A DNA stretch of 64,000 nucleotides from Rhipicephalus microplus. Its lineage: Eukaryota; Arthropoda; Arachnida; Ixodida; Ixodidae. How positions within the stretch are numbered: position 1 is the stretch's first letter; every line of letters starts with the position of its first letter. The stretch lies in assembly GCF_043290135.1 (NCBI RefSeq), contig NC_134702.1, positions 73,924,417-73,988,416 of the forward strand, written 5' to 3'. Under the pieces are notes generated by a model, which was not told the origin of the DNA, did no database searches, and saw only the letters and a program-made list of their open reading frames with translations. The position numbers and the translations under genes were made by a program. This document shows positions 1 through 9,959 of this stretch, in pieces.

Positions 1-518
1 TCTTTTTCCAGGATTTTCCCCGTTTAGAACCGCCCATAGAAAACGTTCGTTCCTACGCACACCAGTAAAATGACAGTCGCAATACGCATTGATTTCGTAT
101 AACAATCCAAAAAAATAGAGTAAGGTCTATAGGCATCAGGATCTTACGATTTCCGGAATGTTGAGCTTGGCCAGCTCGTAGGCGAGGGCGTTTGGTGGCG
201 TCCCAGCAGGTATAATGAAGGAGAAAGAGCAGGCGACAGCTGCAGGCATGGCCAGGTAGAGAGGGTGCAGTCTCAGCAGTATAGCCTGGGCCATTCGCGC
301 ACGAAAATATGATATAGCGGCATAGATAAGTATCAATAGCAAGTGATTATACCTAAGCGATTTAGAACACACAAAGTTAGATTGTCTGTCGCCCTTCAGC
401 TCCACTAGAAAACACTGATGTTCTCAGCAATATCAGAGCTTTTCATGGAACACGCATGCGACACGTGGTGAGCAGAAATGCGTCTGACTCATGAAAAGAA
501 TGACGTAGTTTAATATAG
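1..518. repeat. Left copy of an identical direct duplication (partner 3627-4144)
   Basis: By eye, bases 1-518 match bases 3627-4144 without a difference, at a constant offset of 3626. The match runs off the left window edge and stops abruptly at 518/4144, where the left copy runs into the retroelement relic and the right copy continues into intron. The block carries SLC13 exon 12 with its splice sites. Identity contrasts with the diverged LTRs of the relic between the copies, so the duplication is recent or an assembly artefact. Confidence 0.9.
148..285 (-). CDS. SLC13 gene B, duplicate copy of exon 12
   Basis: Second, identical copy of the 138-bp exon at 3774-3911. It reads AILLRLHPLYLAMP at its start and NALAYELAKLNIPEI at its end, the conserved SLC13 stretch HPLY..P...SFSF..P..TPPN. 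It has its own acceptor (GGCCCAG before 285) and donor (GTAAGA after 148). Both ends are phase 0, so using both copies would add 46 residues in frame, while using either one gives a normal protein. Alternative-exon use, a duplicated pseudo-exon or an assembly duplication are all possible. Confidence 0.7.
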
Positions 519-538
519 TTTATTTTCTATGACGTAGT

Positions 539-578
539 TTATTTTCTTCTGTCGCGCGATGGCGACAGAAGAAAATAA
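539..578. repeat. 17-bp inverted repeat at the truncated 5' LTR
   Basis: Bases 539-555 are the exact reverse complement of 562-578, with a 6-base loop. The right arm is native LTR sequence (the same bases occur in the 3' LTR). The left arm is not present at the 3' LTR, so it was created where the 5' LTR was cut off, close to the end of the duplicated block. Confidence 0.8.
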
Positions 579-672
579 AGAAGGCACTAGGCCGTGCACG
601 TGAAGCCACGGCTCATGTTCCGGGGTGGCATCGGTTATCGTTCAGGCGTGTCTCTCTTTCGCTCCTGTGGCA
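553..672 (+). repeat. 5' LTR, truncated
   Basis: Matches 3011-3130 with about three substitutions and ends in CTGTGGCA like the 3' LTR. The first 38 bp of the LTR, beginning TGTAACGCC in the 3' copy, are missing and replaced by the inverted-repeat junction at 539-555. Confidence 0.85.
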
Positions 673-683
673 AAGCCTACAAA

Positions 684-691
684 TGGTGACC
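684..691 (+). promoter_or_regulatory. Primer binding site, tRNA-Trp-like
   Basis: TGGTGACC, 11 bases after the LTR end, is complementary to a tRNA 3' end GGTCACCA. This is the primer reported for the CsRn1 clade; assignment to tRNA-Trp is from memory of that clade. Confidence 0.6.
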
Positions 692-704
692 TCGGACGAA
701 GACA

Positions 705-1514
705 ATGACTGATTCGAATGCACCCTCAACCGAACAAGCCTCACGTCCGCAGGACGTCTCGGCCGTGCAACTGCGTCTCCCATCTTTCTGGCCACAGGAC
801 CCGCAAGTTTGGTTTCATCAGGTCGAGGCGCAATTCTGCCTGTACCGCATCGCCTCGGAAACGACACGCTACTACCACGTAGCCTCCGTCCTTCCTCCTG
901 ACGTTGCCAGCGAGCTCTCCGACGTCCTCTCCAACCCCTCGGACACTACGCCATATCAGCACCTTAAAACCAATGTGCTGGAACGATTCATGCCTTCGGA
1001 ACGCGTCCGCCTACAACAGCTCCTTGCAGAGGGGGACCTTGGCGACAGGCGCCCCTCCCAACTACTGCGCCGAATGCGACAGCTTCTTGGGAAACACGAC
1101 GTCTCTGCCCACTCAGCGTTGCTTCGCGAGCTCTTCCTCCAACGCCTTTCTCAGCCAATCCGCCTCGTCCTCGTGGCGGCCGGCGACGTCAATCTCGACC
1201 GCCTGGCGGAGCTCGCCGATCAGGTTCATGAAGCGACCTCCCCATCTGTCAACGCTGTCTTACCACCAGCAGACACAGCGATTTCGCGCCTTGAGACCCG
1301 CATCGACGAACTCGCCGCCTCCATTGCCGCACTCCGGAGCCCCCTGCAGGAGACTCGTTCGCCTCGTTCCGGTCGTCGAGCTCTTCCACGCACACGAGAT
1401 GCTCGGAGTCCCAGCCCTCCACCCCTCTGCTGGTACCACCGGCGTTTCCGACACCGAGCCACGAAGTGTACACCCCCATGTTCGTGGCAAAGAAAGGCCT
1501 GCCGGGATCACTGA
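705..1514 (+). CDS. Gag of the CsRn1-like element
   Basis: An open frame of 269 residues starting MTDSNAPSTEQ. The first ~190 residues look like the capsid region (LRLPSFWPQDPQVWFHQVE, later HYHVASVLPP-type helices and LRELFLQRLSQPIR). Near residue 242 is the unusual nucleocapsid box CWYHRRFRHRATKCTPPC, a C-H-C-C type rather than the common CCHC. It overlaps the pol frame, which lies one base back (-1). The Gag itself is not interrupted, but it cannot be served by its own disrupted pol. Confidence 0.75.
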   Translation: MTDSNAPSTEQASRPQDVSAVQLRLPSFWPQDPQVWFHQVEAQFCLYRIASETTRYYHVASVLPPDVASELSDVLSNPSDTTPYQHLKTNVLERFMPSERVRLQQLLAEGDLGDRRPSQLLRRMRQLLGKHDVSAHSALLRELFLQRLSQPIRLVLVAAGDVNLDRLAELADQVHEATSPSVNAVLPPADTAISRLETRIDELAASIAALRSPLQETRSPRSGRRALPRTRDARSPSPPPLCWYHRRFRHRATKCTPPCSWQRKACRDH

Positions 1515-2557
1515 CGGCGGCGTGTGATCTCCCTTCTCGTCCCAGCCGCCTTTCCATGGTCACGGACCAGCTATCGGGCGCCAGGTTCCTTATAGATACG
1601 GGCGCGGAAATTAGCGTTGTGCCTCCAACTAAGGCTGATCGTTCAAAGTCACAGGGGCAAGTGCTTCGTGCTGCCAACGCCTCGTCTATAGCAACGTATG
1701 GGCTCCGATCTCTCACTCTCGACTTCGGCCTTCGCTGCATTTTCCGGTGGGTTTTCGTCATCGCAGACGTGGTTCAACCGATCGTCGGCTCGGACTTCCT
1801 CTCATAGTTCGATTTGGACGTCAGTGTGCGGCGGCGCCGCCTCATAGATGGTAAGACTCGTCTCTCTATCTCGGGAGTCCTGTGCGACATCGCTCCAATG
1901 GCCATCCGCATGCTGATACCTTCCTCACCGTTTGAAAAAATCTTGGCGAGTTTCCCGGAGTTAACTAAACCGTTCAACCTCACTCAGCCACCTAAACATA
2001 CGGTGACACACCACATCGTCACCCGGGGTCCACCGGCAGCCGCTCGACCATGCCGCCTGTTCGGAGACCACCTAGCTATTGCTAAACGGGAGTTTGACCA
2101 CATGCTGCAGCTCGGTATTATCCGCCCGTCGTCAAGTGCTTGGGCTTCCCCGCTGCATTTGGCGCCAAAGCGTGATCCTGGTGACCAGCGTCCTTGTGGG
2201 GACTATCAAGCGTTGAACGCCAAGACTGTCCACGACAGCTATCCTCTACCTCACATCCAGGATTTTACATCGCGCCTCGACGGCTGCACAATTTTCAGCA
2301 AAGTGGACCTTGTTAAGGCGTACCACCAGATTCCTGTCGAGCCCACCGACATACCTAAGACCGCCATCACGATGCCCTTTGGGTTGTTTGAATACGTGCG
2401 GATGCCTTTTGGACTCCGCCATTCGGCTCAAACTTTCCAGCGGTTCATTTCTGAGGTCACACGGGGTCTTCCTACTGTGTTTGCGTACCTTGACGATGTC
2501 CTCATCGCCAGCCGCACACCTGAAGATCATGAGCACCATCTACGCGATCTGTTCTAA
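1466..2557 (+). pseudogene. Protease and reverse transcriptase remnant of the CsRn1-like element
   Basis: Same frame throughout, broken by a TAG at 1805-1807. The first part holds an aspartic protease core FLIDTGAEISVVPP. The second part holds RT from the pre-finger region ([18 protein letters not shown]) through [13 protein letters not shown] and the catalytic YLDDVLIA near 2490, then ends in a stop at 2557. Further RT thumb sequence (VNASKCTFGA..., 2582-2610) is still visible after a break. RNase H is absent. Confidence 0.8.
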
Positions 2558-2754
2558 CGTCTTCAGTAGTACGGCCTCGTTGTGAACGCCTCTAAGTGTA
2601 CTTTCGGCGCATCTGAGCTCGAGTTCTTGGGCCATCACATATCATCCAAAGGAATACGCCCTCTCCGGTCCCACGTTAAAGCAATTCAGGATTATCCTCA
2701 GCCTACAACACTGCAACACATGTTTTTGGGCGCCACGACGCGGTCAGACCACCT

Positions 2755-2972
2755 TTGACACCAGCCTACGACGGACCATTCCGCGTCCTTCACCGCACCC
2801 CCAAAACTGCCACTCTACTTCAGAACGGCCGCGAAGAGACAGTCAGCTTGGACCGACTCAAGCCAGCGTACCTGGAGACCGCCCTAGAAAGCCTCTCATC
2901 TACGATTGATCTTCCGTTAGAATACCACGAACGGCATGTCACATTCCGACTTACAGTCTACACGGGGGGCCC
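2755..2972 (+). pseudogene. Integrase C-terminal tail of the CsRn1-like element
   Basis: Reads PAYDGPFRVLHRTPKTATLL...VSLDRLKPAYLE, the SH3-like tail typical of Ty3 integrases, and continues into the 3' LTR. The zinc finger and catalytic core that should precede it are gone, so the internal deletion removed everything between RT and here. Confidence 0.8.
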
Positions 2973-3130
2973 TGTAACGCCCTCGTTCGGGCGGCGCGCA
3001 AACCGGAGAGCGCGCGATGGCGACAGAAGAAAATAAAGAAGGCGCTAGGCCGTGCACGTGAAGCCACGGCTCACGTTCCGGGCTGGCATCGGTTATCGTT
3101 CAGGCGTGTCTCTCTTTCGCTCCTGTGGCA
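2973..3130 (+). repeat. 3' LTR of the CsRn1-like element
   Basis: A 158-bp repeat beginning TGTAACGCCC and ending TCCTGTGGCA (TG...CA). It contains AATAAAG at about 3032, a plausible polyadenylation signal. Confidence 0.8.
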
Positions 3131-3626
3131 TAAGCGTACAACACCATCAAGACTCAAAGTCTCCCGACCATCTATAAGGGAGCAGAGCTCTTGTAGGGCT
3201 CTCCCACAGCTCCCTGTTTTTTTTTTTCAACCTAATAAAGACAACAGAAAGGTTTAATCTCTCTTGACTGTCGTGAGAAAGAACACTGCTATCGTGCAAC
3301 CCTTGTTGCAACCATTCCGCAAACATAACTGTCGCCGCACCGCTCCTCGGTGGCAGCGCTTATAAAACAGGAAATGAGGTCAAACTAAGCATACGTGTGG
3401 ACGTGGACTGTCACAGCAGTCTGCCATGATCAAGAGTTAGATGTAAGACAATTGATTCCTCGACCAGACAGGGATCATTCAGGGACTAATTTGGCAAAGA
3501 CGAGGTAGCACAAAAAGCCACGCTAAAGAAATATTGGGAAGGTGTGCAAGGGACGTTTCTCTTTAGACAAACAGCACATGTTTGCATTCAAGCCAGTTCT
3601 GCTACAGGATCCAGAGCAGGGAAAGA

Positions 3627-4144
3627 TCTTTTTCCAGGATTTTCCCCGTTTAGAACCGCCCATAGAAAACGTTCGTTCCTACGCACACCAGTAAAATGAC
3701 AGTCGCAATACGCATTGATTTCGTATAACAATCCAAAAAAATAGAGTAAGGTCTATAGGCATCAGGATCTTACGATTTCCGGAATGTTGAGCTTGGCCAG
3801 CTCGTAGGCGAGGGCGTTTGGTGGCGTCCCAGCAGGTATAATGAAGGAGAAAGAGCAGGCGACAGCTGCAGGCATGGCCAGGTAGAGAGGGTGCAGTCTC
3901 AGCAGTATAGCCTGGGCCATTCGCGCACGAAAATATGATATAGCGGCATAGATAAGTATCAATAGCAAGTGATTATACCTAAGCGATTTAGAACACACAA
4001 AGTTAGATTGTCTGTCGCCCTTCAGCTCCACTAGAAAACACTGATGTTCTCAGCAATATCAGAGCTTTTCATGGAACACGCATGCGACACGTGGTGAGCA
4101 GAAATGCGTCTGACTCATGAAAAGAATGACGTAGTTTAATATAG
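3627..4144. repeat. Right copy of the identical direct duplication (partner 1-518)
   Basis: Identical to 1-518 by eye. Its right end at 4144 passes into the intron leading to exon 11, so this copy is in the expected gene context. The true left end may extend into 3131-3626, but the matching sequence would lie outside the window. Confidence 0.9.
3774..3911 (-). CDS. SLC13 gene B, exon 12
   Basis: 138 bp, phase 0 at both ends, 46 residues. The acceptor CCCAG precedes 3911 and the donor GTAAGA follows 3774. It encodes the conserved C-terminal SLC13 segment HPLYLAMPAAVACSFSFIIP then AGTPPNALAYELAKLNIPEI, a transmembrane hairpin near the end of the transport domain. The matching gene A exon (45633-45770) is the same length and clearly related. 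The terminal exon of gene B should lie left of the window. Confidence 0.93.
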
Positions 4145-4437
4145 GCGATATAACTGTGCGATTCATGTAGAACAAAATTTATACGTGCAACATTCACCGG
4201 TACCGCTGTTTTGGTACAAGCTTTGTTTTGCTGATAATACTGATCACCATTCAGTAGTTACTTTTGGTGCTTTTCTCGACTGTGATAAAGACGAATATGC
4301 ATAAGCGCGAATCATCAAGGAGGAATGGTACGTATAGAAGAATTGTTATAACGGTTATTACGATTGTTAATGTTGAAGTGTGATACTAAATACAATAAGG
4401 CAATGGTAATCTATTGTCATAGTTATGAGTTATTTAC

Positions 4438-4599
4438 CAGGTCGCAGACGAAAGGTAACACGATGGAGCTGGTGGCCGTGTTGCTCGTGATCTCCGTGAA
4501 CAGAGACGTTGCGAAGCAGGAAAGCAAGGCCGTCAGAGCCGGTGGCAGCACGTTGAGACCCTTCATGCTGCTAACCAGCATCGCAGACAACCCCGATAT
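4438..4599 (-). CDS. SLC13 gene B, exon 11 (second Na+-site SNT motif)
   Basis: 162 bp, 54 residues, phase 0 at both ends, acceptor ATCTGCAG, donor GTAAAT. It begins ISGLSAMLVSSMKGLNVLPP and contains TEITSNTATSSIVLP, the second SNT motif of the family, which in INDY-type structures helps bind Na+ and carboxylate. Here it is canonical (SNTAT). The same-length exon of gene A at 55585-55746 has a changed motif. Confidence 0.92.
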
Positions 4600-6542
4600 C
4601 TGCAGATATCATGGGTAAAAGACATTACTTTCACGATTACTTGTGCGCAACACAATGTAAAGCACCACGTTGTGTGATTGCGTGACTGCACGCTTGCCTT
4701 CGTCATTGAAATATGAATTAGGGAGCGAATGAACAAAGTATATTCGCAAGAGATGAGTTCATGCACCCTTCATTATTATTTCTATTAGTGCCGTCGTCGA
4801 ACCTAAGTAGCTAGTAGCAATCGGATTTCGTCTCTGCTGAAGCAAGTGTGCATTTTGGGCGTAACACTACGTTGAAGTGTATTTTATTCTACATGCTATA
4901 GGTTTACTTATACAGCCGACTCTGTAGAGTAATCTAGGCTAAAGGTCCTTTTGAATGAGTTTTCTTGCACGCCGTCATGTTCGGTCTCCTAATGCTTCGT
5001 CAAATTCTATATGATATCAATTTTCGACTATATGTAGTACAAGGTGCCCGCAAAATAATGCGGAGCGATAGACCAATGGCCAATCTGCGCGTTCGTAGCA
5101 CTTTCGCTCCGTAGTGCACCTAGAAGAGCGTTTGCTGTGCGTGAGAAACCATGCGGTTCGTCCCTCTTAGCGCTTGGACGAAGAACCCGGCAATGGGCTA
5201 GTCGGGACCTGTAGGGTACAGCGCGCCTTCGCTTCATCCAGCGGAATCTCCAAATGCACGCGTAGTGCTTGTGGCACGACCTCATCTCTCAGATTAGAGC
5301 TTTTAATATTTACCTTAGTACCTAATCAACCTAATTGTTATTTCGCACTTGATCAGTTTTATTTGGCATGACCAGCCTTACCGCAGAGAAGTGATATTGA
5401 GTAGTCTCTAGTAAATTTTTTAATACTGTTTGCAAGACTTCGTTATCTTCAATTGTAAGTAAGTCTGTTTATTTATTTAGCAGTACATTTTAGCACAACT
5501 AAAGAAAGGTGCCGTCTGATGTCCGTGTGTTGGTTCATTTTTCCAACCAATTCGAATGGGTCTTTGGATTCTTTGATCACTCTAAGTTACTTGGTGCAAA
5601 TAACATGCTTTATTGAGCTATAGAATTCTAGTATACTACCTTCTGAACTTGAGACTGCAAGTGTTGTCAGCGACACGTCACCGGACGGTCAAATTGCACG
5701 ATTAATGAACCAGCTAACCATTTCGCTTTTCAAAGGCCAAATGCGACTGCTCTGTCGTGTGCACACGCGTGCACAGGGAGAGGGACTGCATTGCCACAGC
5801 CAATCCTTGAAACAATAAAACGTGCACAACTCATTTCTTTTGAAGCAAATTAACATCTATCTAGATATGCTGATTAGAGAGGCGAGCTGGCTAAGAATAT
5901 TGCGCATGCGCAGACTGTGACGCTGCCTTGTCAACGGCACGCTCCACCGACAAGTAGCCACCACTACGGTTCTGAGAATTATCTTGTGTGTGCCTTTACG
6001 TGTACGAGTTTACTCGGCTGTAGCTATTTAAGTACATCACCCGTGTGGTAAGACACCTTGATATGCTTAGACCCCAGCCGGAGAAGCACACTAGACAGGC
6101 ACTTGGGCACGGAAAATTTTCGGAAACTGCACGTGCGACAAGTAATGTAAGGCTACACAACGTCTCTGCATGAATTTGTGCCCCCAAAATGCAGAAAGGG
6201 TAATCAAAATGCTAAATTAGTCGATTAACTTACTGAGCAAGTTGTTTTACCCTTGGCGAATCCTTCTTATCTTTATTGTTTTTGATGTTATCATTGATAT
6301 GAAACGGCATGGCCACAACCACGCACAAAACGCAAAGATAAAGCTAAAGAGCGAACACGTTAAAAATGCCATTGTAGGGGCCGCAACGTAAGCTTACTGT
6401 ATAAGAAGGATCTATATGGCAATCGAAGGTGAGTAAAAAAGTGCCCATGCCACATTGATGGCATAAGAACTTGTGACCGGACACACGCACGACCACCGCC
6501 ACACCATACTTGTTTGTATAGGACTGACTTGGATTCACGCAC

Positions 6543-6726
6543 CTTACATGCCTCGGACAGACTCATGCCTCCTCCCAAGAGTAGCATGACACCCCATTTA
6601 ACACCATGGACTGCTTCGTCCCACGTGAGGAGGGCCTGCGACTGCCACGGGTTTCGGGGGTCCTTGGGTATCACAAACAGCAGCAGGGCCATAAGCGCGA
6701 CCACGGAGCTCGGTCTCACGAGTCTG
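6543..6726 (-). CDS. SLC13 gene B, exon 10
   Basis: 184 bp. One base completes the codon left open by exon 9, then 61 codons, ending phase 0 (TGTAAG before donor GTGCGTG). It encodes RLVRPSSVVALMALLLFVIP, then a loop with LLTWDEAV and the conserved KWGVMLLLGGGMSLSEACK, matching the SLC13 segment around W..VLLLGGG. The gene A counterpart (61762-61939) is two codons shorter. Confidence 0.92.
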
Positions 6727-6879
6727 CTAACAGAAGTGATGGAAGATTAAAATATCCTGCGCACATCACCAAAAAGAAACACGGGTGTGGTTCTCCTAGA
6801 CGTGCCTTTTGGCAAATACCCTCAGATACAGACAGTGATCACTGAAATTACACATGCCATTCTGACGGTTATGGTACTA

Positions 6880-6935
6880 GAATGCTGACCCGCAGGTCGC
6901 GTGATCGGATACCGGCTGCGGCGGTCACCTGCACT
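6880..6935 (+). repeat. Fragment of tRNA-derived SINE
   Basis: GCTGACCCGCAGGTCGCG followed by a damaged box-B-like stretch and CCGGCTGCGGCGG matches the middle of the SINE heads at 15.5 and 18.4 kb. Only about 50 bp can be recognised. Confidence 0.45.
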
Positions 6936-7520
6936 ACTACGCAATACACGTCATATCATGTACTCAAGGATTGTACAAGTTGTGTTGGTGAAGGCGGTAG
7001 AAAAGGTGCGTGAACAGCAGTTTCACTGACTTCACTTACACTTTCTTCATGTGGCAACTGTAGAGTTACCACCTAAATATTGTTAAAGTACTTTGCAAGC
7101 AGAAAGACGAAGCTCGAGTTAGATGGCAGCCGGCTTGATACAGTGTACTCAAAATAAAATTGAAATAAACAAACGTTTGTTGAAACGTACCGCGTAGTAT
7201 TACATCAAATTTTCGATAAATATTAACCTCAGTTTAGGGCGCGATACTAAACCAGTGGTTAGTTAGTCAGTATTATTGATGTATATAGGCCATATATAGT
7301 CTGTAACCATTCAAAACCGTAGCTTCTTCATACGCAAGCTTTGTGATAAAAAGTACATTTTTCTTATATGCGTTCACTATTTCGCTATATATATATTATG
7401 CGCGCATGTTTTTATTACTTTTGTTTTCCTCGTATGAATAACTTATTCGGCTTTTTTTCTCATTTGAACCATTAGTGTGAGAGACAGAGCGGGGAAGTGA
7501 TTTACGGACACTGCACTCAC

Positions 7521-7628
7521 TTGCCGTGAGGAAGGGCGTCGACCCAGCCGGGGAACATTTGTGGCTTCATTGCGAACCAGCCCACTGTCATGGTCACAAT
7601 CACTGCGCTCACGCTGATCTCAGCAAAA
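7521..7628 (-). CDS. SLC13 gene B, exon 9
   Basis: 108 bp (1 + 35 codons + 2). The acceptor TTTACAG precedes 7628 and the donor GTGAGT follows 7521. It encodes FAEISVSAVIVTMTVGWFAM and KPQMFPGWVDALPHG, the family segment of the form GPISfaE...lLWF...p.f.pGW, a transmembrane helix followed by a cytoplasmic turn. Joined to exon 8 it restores Ser (AG+T) before FAEIS. The gene A exon at 62808-62915 has the same length and phases. Confidence 0.92.
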
Positions 7629-7935
7629 CTGTAAACAAGAGAGAGAAGTATTCATTTTACCTAAATGAATTATTGTGACAGTAACTATTGACTACAACAG
7701 GTTTTTGCTGACTGCGAGTTCAAGTGCATGCAGCAATATACACATCTGTTCTTGAACTTTTAGTATCCTTAAAATCGTTACGCAGAAAAAGTGTGCGCAA
7801 TTATGCAATCCCCACAATCAGGACACCGTGGATGCATGCCAAACAGCAAAAAAACTGTTGTACTCGGAAGGTTCCAGAAATGTCGCTATTGCTTTGCCCT
7901 GGAATGTCACCTCCAATTAAATGCCCTATATTATA

Positions 7936-8215
7936 GTAGGAGTAGTAGTAGTTGTAGTAGTAGTAGTAGTTGTTGTTGTTGTTGTTGTTGTGTAGAATTT
8001 AACATCCCAAAAGCACCATATGATTATGAGAGACGTCGTAGTGAAGTGCTCTGGAAATTTCGACCACCTGGGGTTCGGGCACCCAAATATGAGCACACGG
8101 GCCTACAACACTTTCGCCTCCATCGAAAATGCAGCCGCCACAGCCGGGATTCGATCCCGTGACCTGCGGGTCAGCAGCCGAGTACTTTAGCCACTGAAAC
8201 ACCGCAGCGGGGCGA
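7936..8215 (-). repeat. tRNA-derived SINE with (GTA/GTT)n tail, reverse orientation
   Basis: Read on the minus strand from 8215 it starts GCCCCGCTGCGGTG, has box A (CAGTGGCTAAAG) and box B (GGGATCGAATCC), then the body shared with the copies at 15.5 and 18.4 kb (TTTTCGATGGAGGCG, GTGTGCTCATATTTGGG). On the plus strand it is preceded by a run of TAG/GTA/GTT triplets at 7936-7990, which forms its tail. More diverged than the other two copies. Confidence 0.75.
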
Positions 8216-8703
8216 GCTTATTGTCGGGATTGCAGCCTATACAGCCATTAGCTATTTTAGAATCATTGCGCACATGTTGAGTGGAAATAAACATTCGTTG
8301 TGTATCTCTCATCCTGTAAACTTTTGCTGCTAGGGCACCTTTTTTCCATATTTCCAGCACAGAAAATTGTTGCATTTTACTGTAACTCTTTATAGGAACG
8401 TTCGGGCTCTTCCTTAAAACTAAGTCAGCAAGAAATCGTGAATAATGAGGACAGTTTTATAATCAATTTGGACATTCTAAATGTGCAACTGATGGTGAGC
8501 ACATTGTTTGCATTTCAAAAGCAAATCCGGTTGAACCTGTTCTGTGCTTGAAAAATAACAAGCGCGCGCTGGATCTCCATTATTGAATTGGGGTGCGCCA
8601 ACTTCGCTTCTATAAGTTTTCTTTCAGACCGCATCAGGCAACAGTTCTTGTCACTTCAGCACGGTCACAGAAATGAGTGATGGGCAAAAATATATATACG
8701 TGC

Positions 8704-8784
8704 CTGATCTTTCCTAGCTTTTCGTATCGCCAGGTGATTTCTCGCCGCACTTTTTCTTCTGCACACTCGTCCGCGTCGCTTCTC
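8704..8784 (-). CDS. SLC13 gene B, exon 8 (GC donor)
   Basis: 81 bp (1 + 26 codons + 2). Acceptor CATGGCAG precedes 8784. The first base completes ATG with exon 7, then RSDADECAEEKVRREITWRY EKLGKI, a charged intracellular loop. The exon ends ATCAG followed by GCACGT, so the intron has a GC donor; using it gives AG+T = Ser, matching the LG.IS..E motif of the family. The gene A exon at 63612-63692 has the same length and also a GC donor. Confidence 0.85.
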
Positions 8785-9618
8785 CTGCCATGTTCAAGAA
8801 AAAAAAAAAGTGCACATTTAAGTTTGTGAAATCTCAGAGAGTACTCAAGTGCATTATACCCGATAGATGATCTGTAACAGAGCTTTAGATTGTTGGCTTT
8901 GTTTCTGATGCAAAATATTGAGCAGTTGATAAAGCATTTCAATTATATGTAATCTGTTCAAGTGAGAAAATTGTGAGAGAAGATAAAGCTGGACATTATC
9001 TCAATATGGTCATGGTATGTTTCTCAGTGTTTATTAAACAGTAACTTGATCAGGCATTGAAAGTGAAGCATAACGTATGGCTTTTTGTATTTTGAGCTCC
9101 ATAATATTTCAGGTTATGTGCACTAATCTCATATCCGAAAAAACACTTCTGGAATACAAACAGTGAGGAACAACGAATGCATGTAACGCACAAATAATCT
9201 AAGGAAACATAGACAAGAATACTCGCTGTTTTTAACTGTAGTGTAATCACTTGCACCTTAACTGAGAGGAATTGTGGTCGACAAAATAACACACTTTCCG
9301 ATGATGGATCTTAGCCCTTATTCGCGTTATTCGAAGTTTGTGGGTTTAGACACCACTTACGGAAAGGACGATTTTTCGTCCACCTTAATTCCTCCCAGTT
9401 TAGGCCAGAATAATTACACAACAACTAAAAACATCAGTCAATATTCCCTATGTTTTCTTATCTTTATTGGTTCTGTCTAACAAAAAAAAATACGCTTTAA
9501 TCATTCTATTTCTTTCATACCAAGCACCAGGGACGCTTTGTCTTTTAGCCTTAGGCTAATTTTAGACCTCTTCAAGAAAGTTTAGAAGTTTCTTTTTACT
9601 TTTAATTGATGTACTTAC

Positions 9619-9738
9619 ATGGCTTCTCTGGCGTTCCATTGCATGTACGCCCAGGTCAGTAGCGTACATATGAGCATCGTCGGAGCGTTGTACAGGAACC
9701 ATGTGACGAAAGTTATCTCCGTGGAACCTGGAAACAAG
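9619..9738 (-). CDS. SLC13 gene B, exon 7
   Basis: 120 bp (1 + 39 codons + 2). Two acceptors are visible; the one at CTAG before 9738 is chosen because it keeps frame with exon 6 (GA+C = Asp) and yields LFPGSTEITFVTWFLYNAPT, matching the family pattern ..lFP....vnF.tWF....P. The alternative CCAG 11 bases on would shift the frame. Then MLICTLLTWAYMQWNAREA, a membrane helix. Donor GTAAGT. Confidence 0.9.
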
Positions 9739-9827
9739 CTAGATTTGTGCGCATGAAAACCGTGAGCGGAAGCGCACAATGTAGAAGTGATGTTATCGTC
9801 CGGGCGTGTAAATCGGTGAGAACTTAC

Positions 9828-9959
9828 TCGTCGAAGATGCCCATGAGGACGGCATTCGGCCCAGTCCCGATGAGTGTGCCTGTGCCACCTATGCTGGTTG
9901 CGAACGATACGCCCAGCACCATCGTAGTGCGGAGCAGCCTGGTACGCTTGTCGTGAGTC
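9828..9959 (-). CDS. SLC13 gene B, exon 6
   Basis: 132 bp (1 + 43 codons + 2). The acceptor TTACCAG precedes 9959 and the donor GTAAGT follows 9828. It encodes THDKRTRLLRTTMVLGVSF and ATSIGGTGTLIGTGPNAVLM, the hallmark SLC13 segment IGGtgTLtGTgPN.v. The intron to exon 7 is only 89 bp, by far the smallest in the window. Confidence 0.93.

Larger units (their letters stand above)
553..3130 (+). mobile_element. CsRn1-like Ty3/gypsy LTR retrotransposon relic, internally deleted
   Basis: The order is truncated 5' LTR (553-672), primer binding site (684-691), gag, protease, reverse transcriptase up to YLDD, integrase C-terminal tail, then 3' LTR (2973-3130). RNase H and the integrase core are missing: coding sequence jumps near 2720-2755 from just after RT to the integrase tail. 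The Cys-His box CWYHRRF...C..PC and the TGGTGACC primer site are features I associate with the CsRn1 clade, which uses tRNA-Trp. The LTRs differ at about three of 120 shared positions. It lies in the region between the two exon-12 copies of gene B. Confidence 0.85.

Noticed and set aside
136..405. 89-codon minus-strand frame (and its twin at 3762-4031) as a separate small gene
   Set aside because: Its 3' part is SLC13 exon 12; the N-terminal 40 codons are intron read-through upstream of the acceptor.
4364..4618. 84-codon plus-strand frame
   Set aside because: It is the antisense shadow of SLC13 gene B exon 11; the plus-strand frame at 55550-55750 is likewise the shadow of gene A exon 11.
9728..9827. 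CCAG acceptor at 9728 for exon 7
   Set aside because: It would put exon 7 out of frame with exon 6 and lose the LFP motif; the CTAG acceptor 11 bases upstream solves both.
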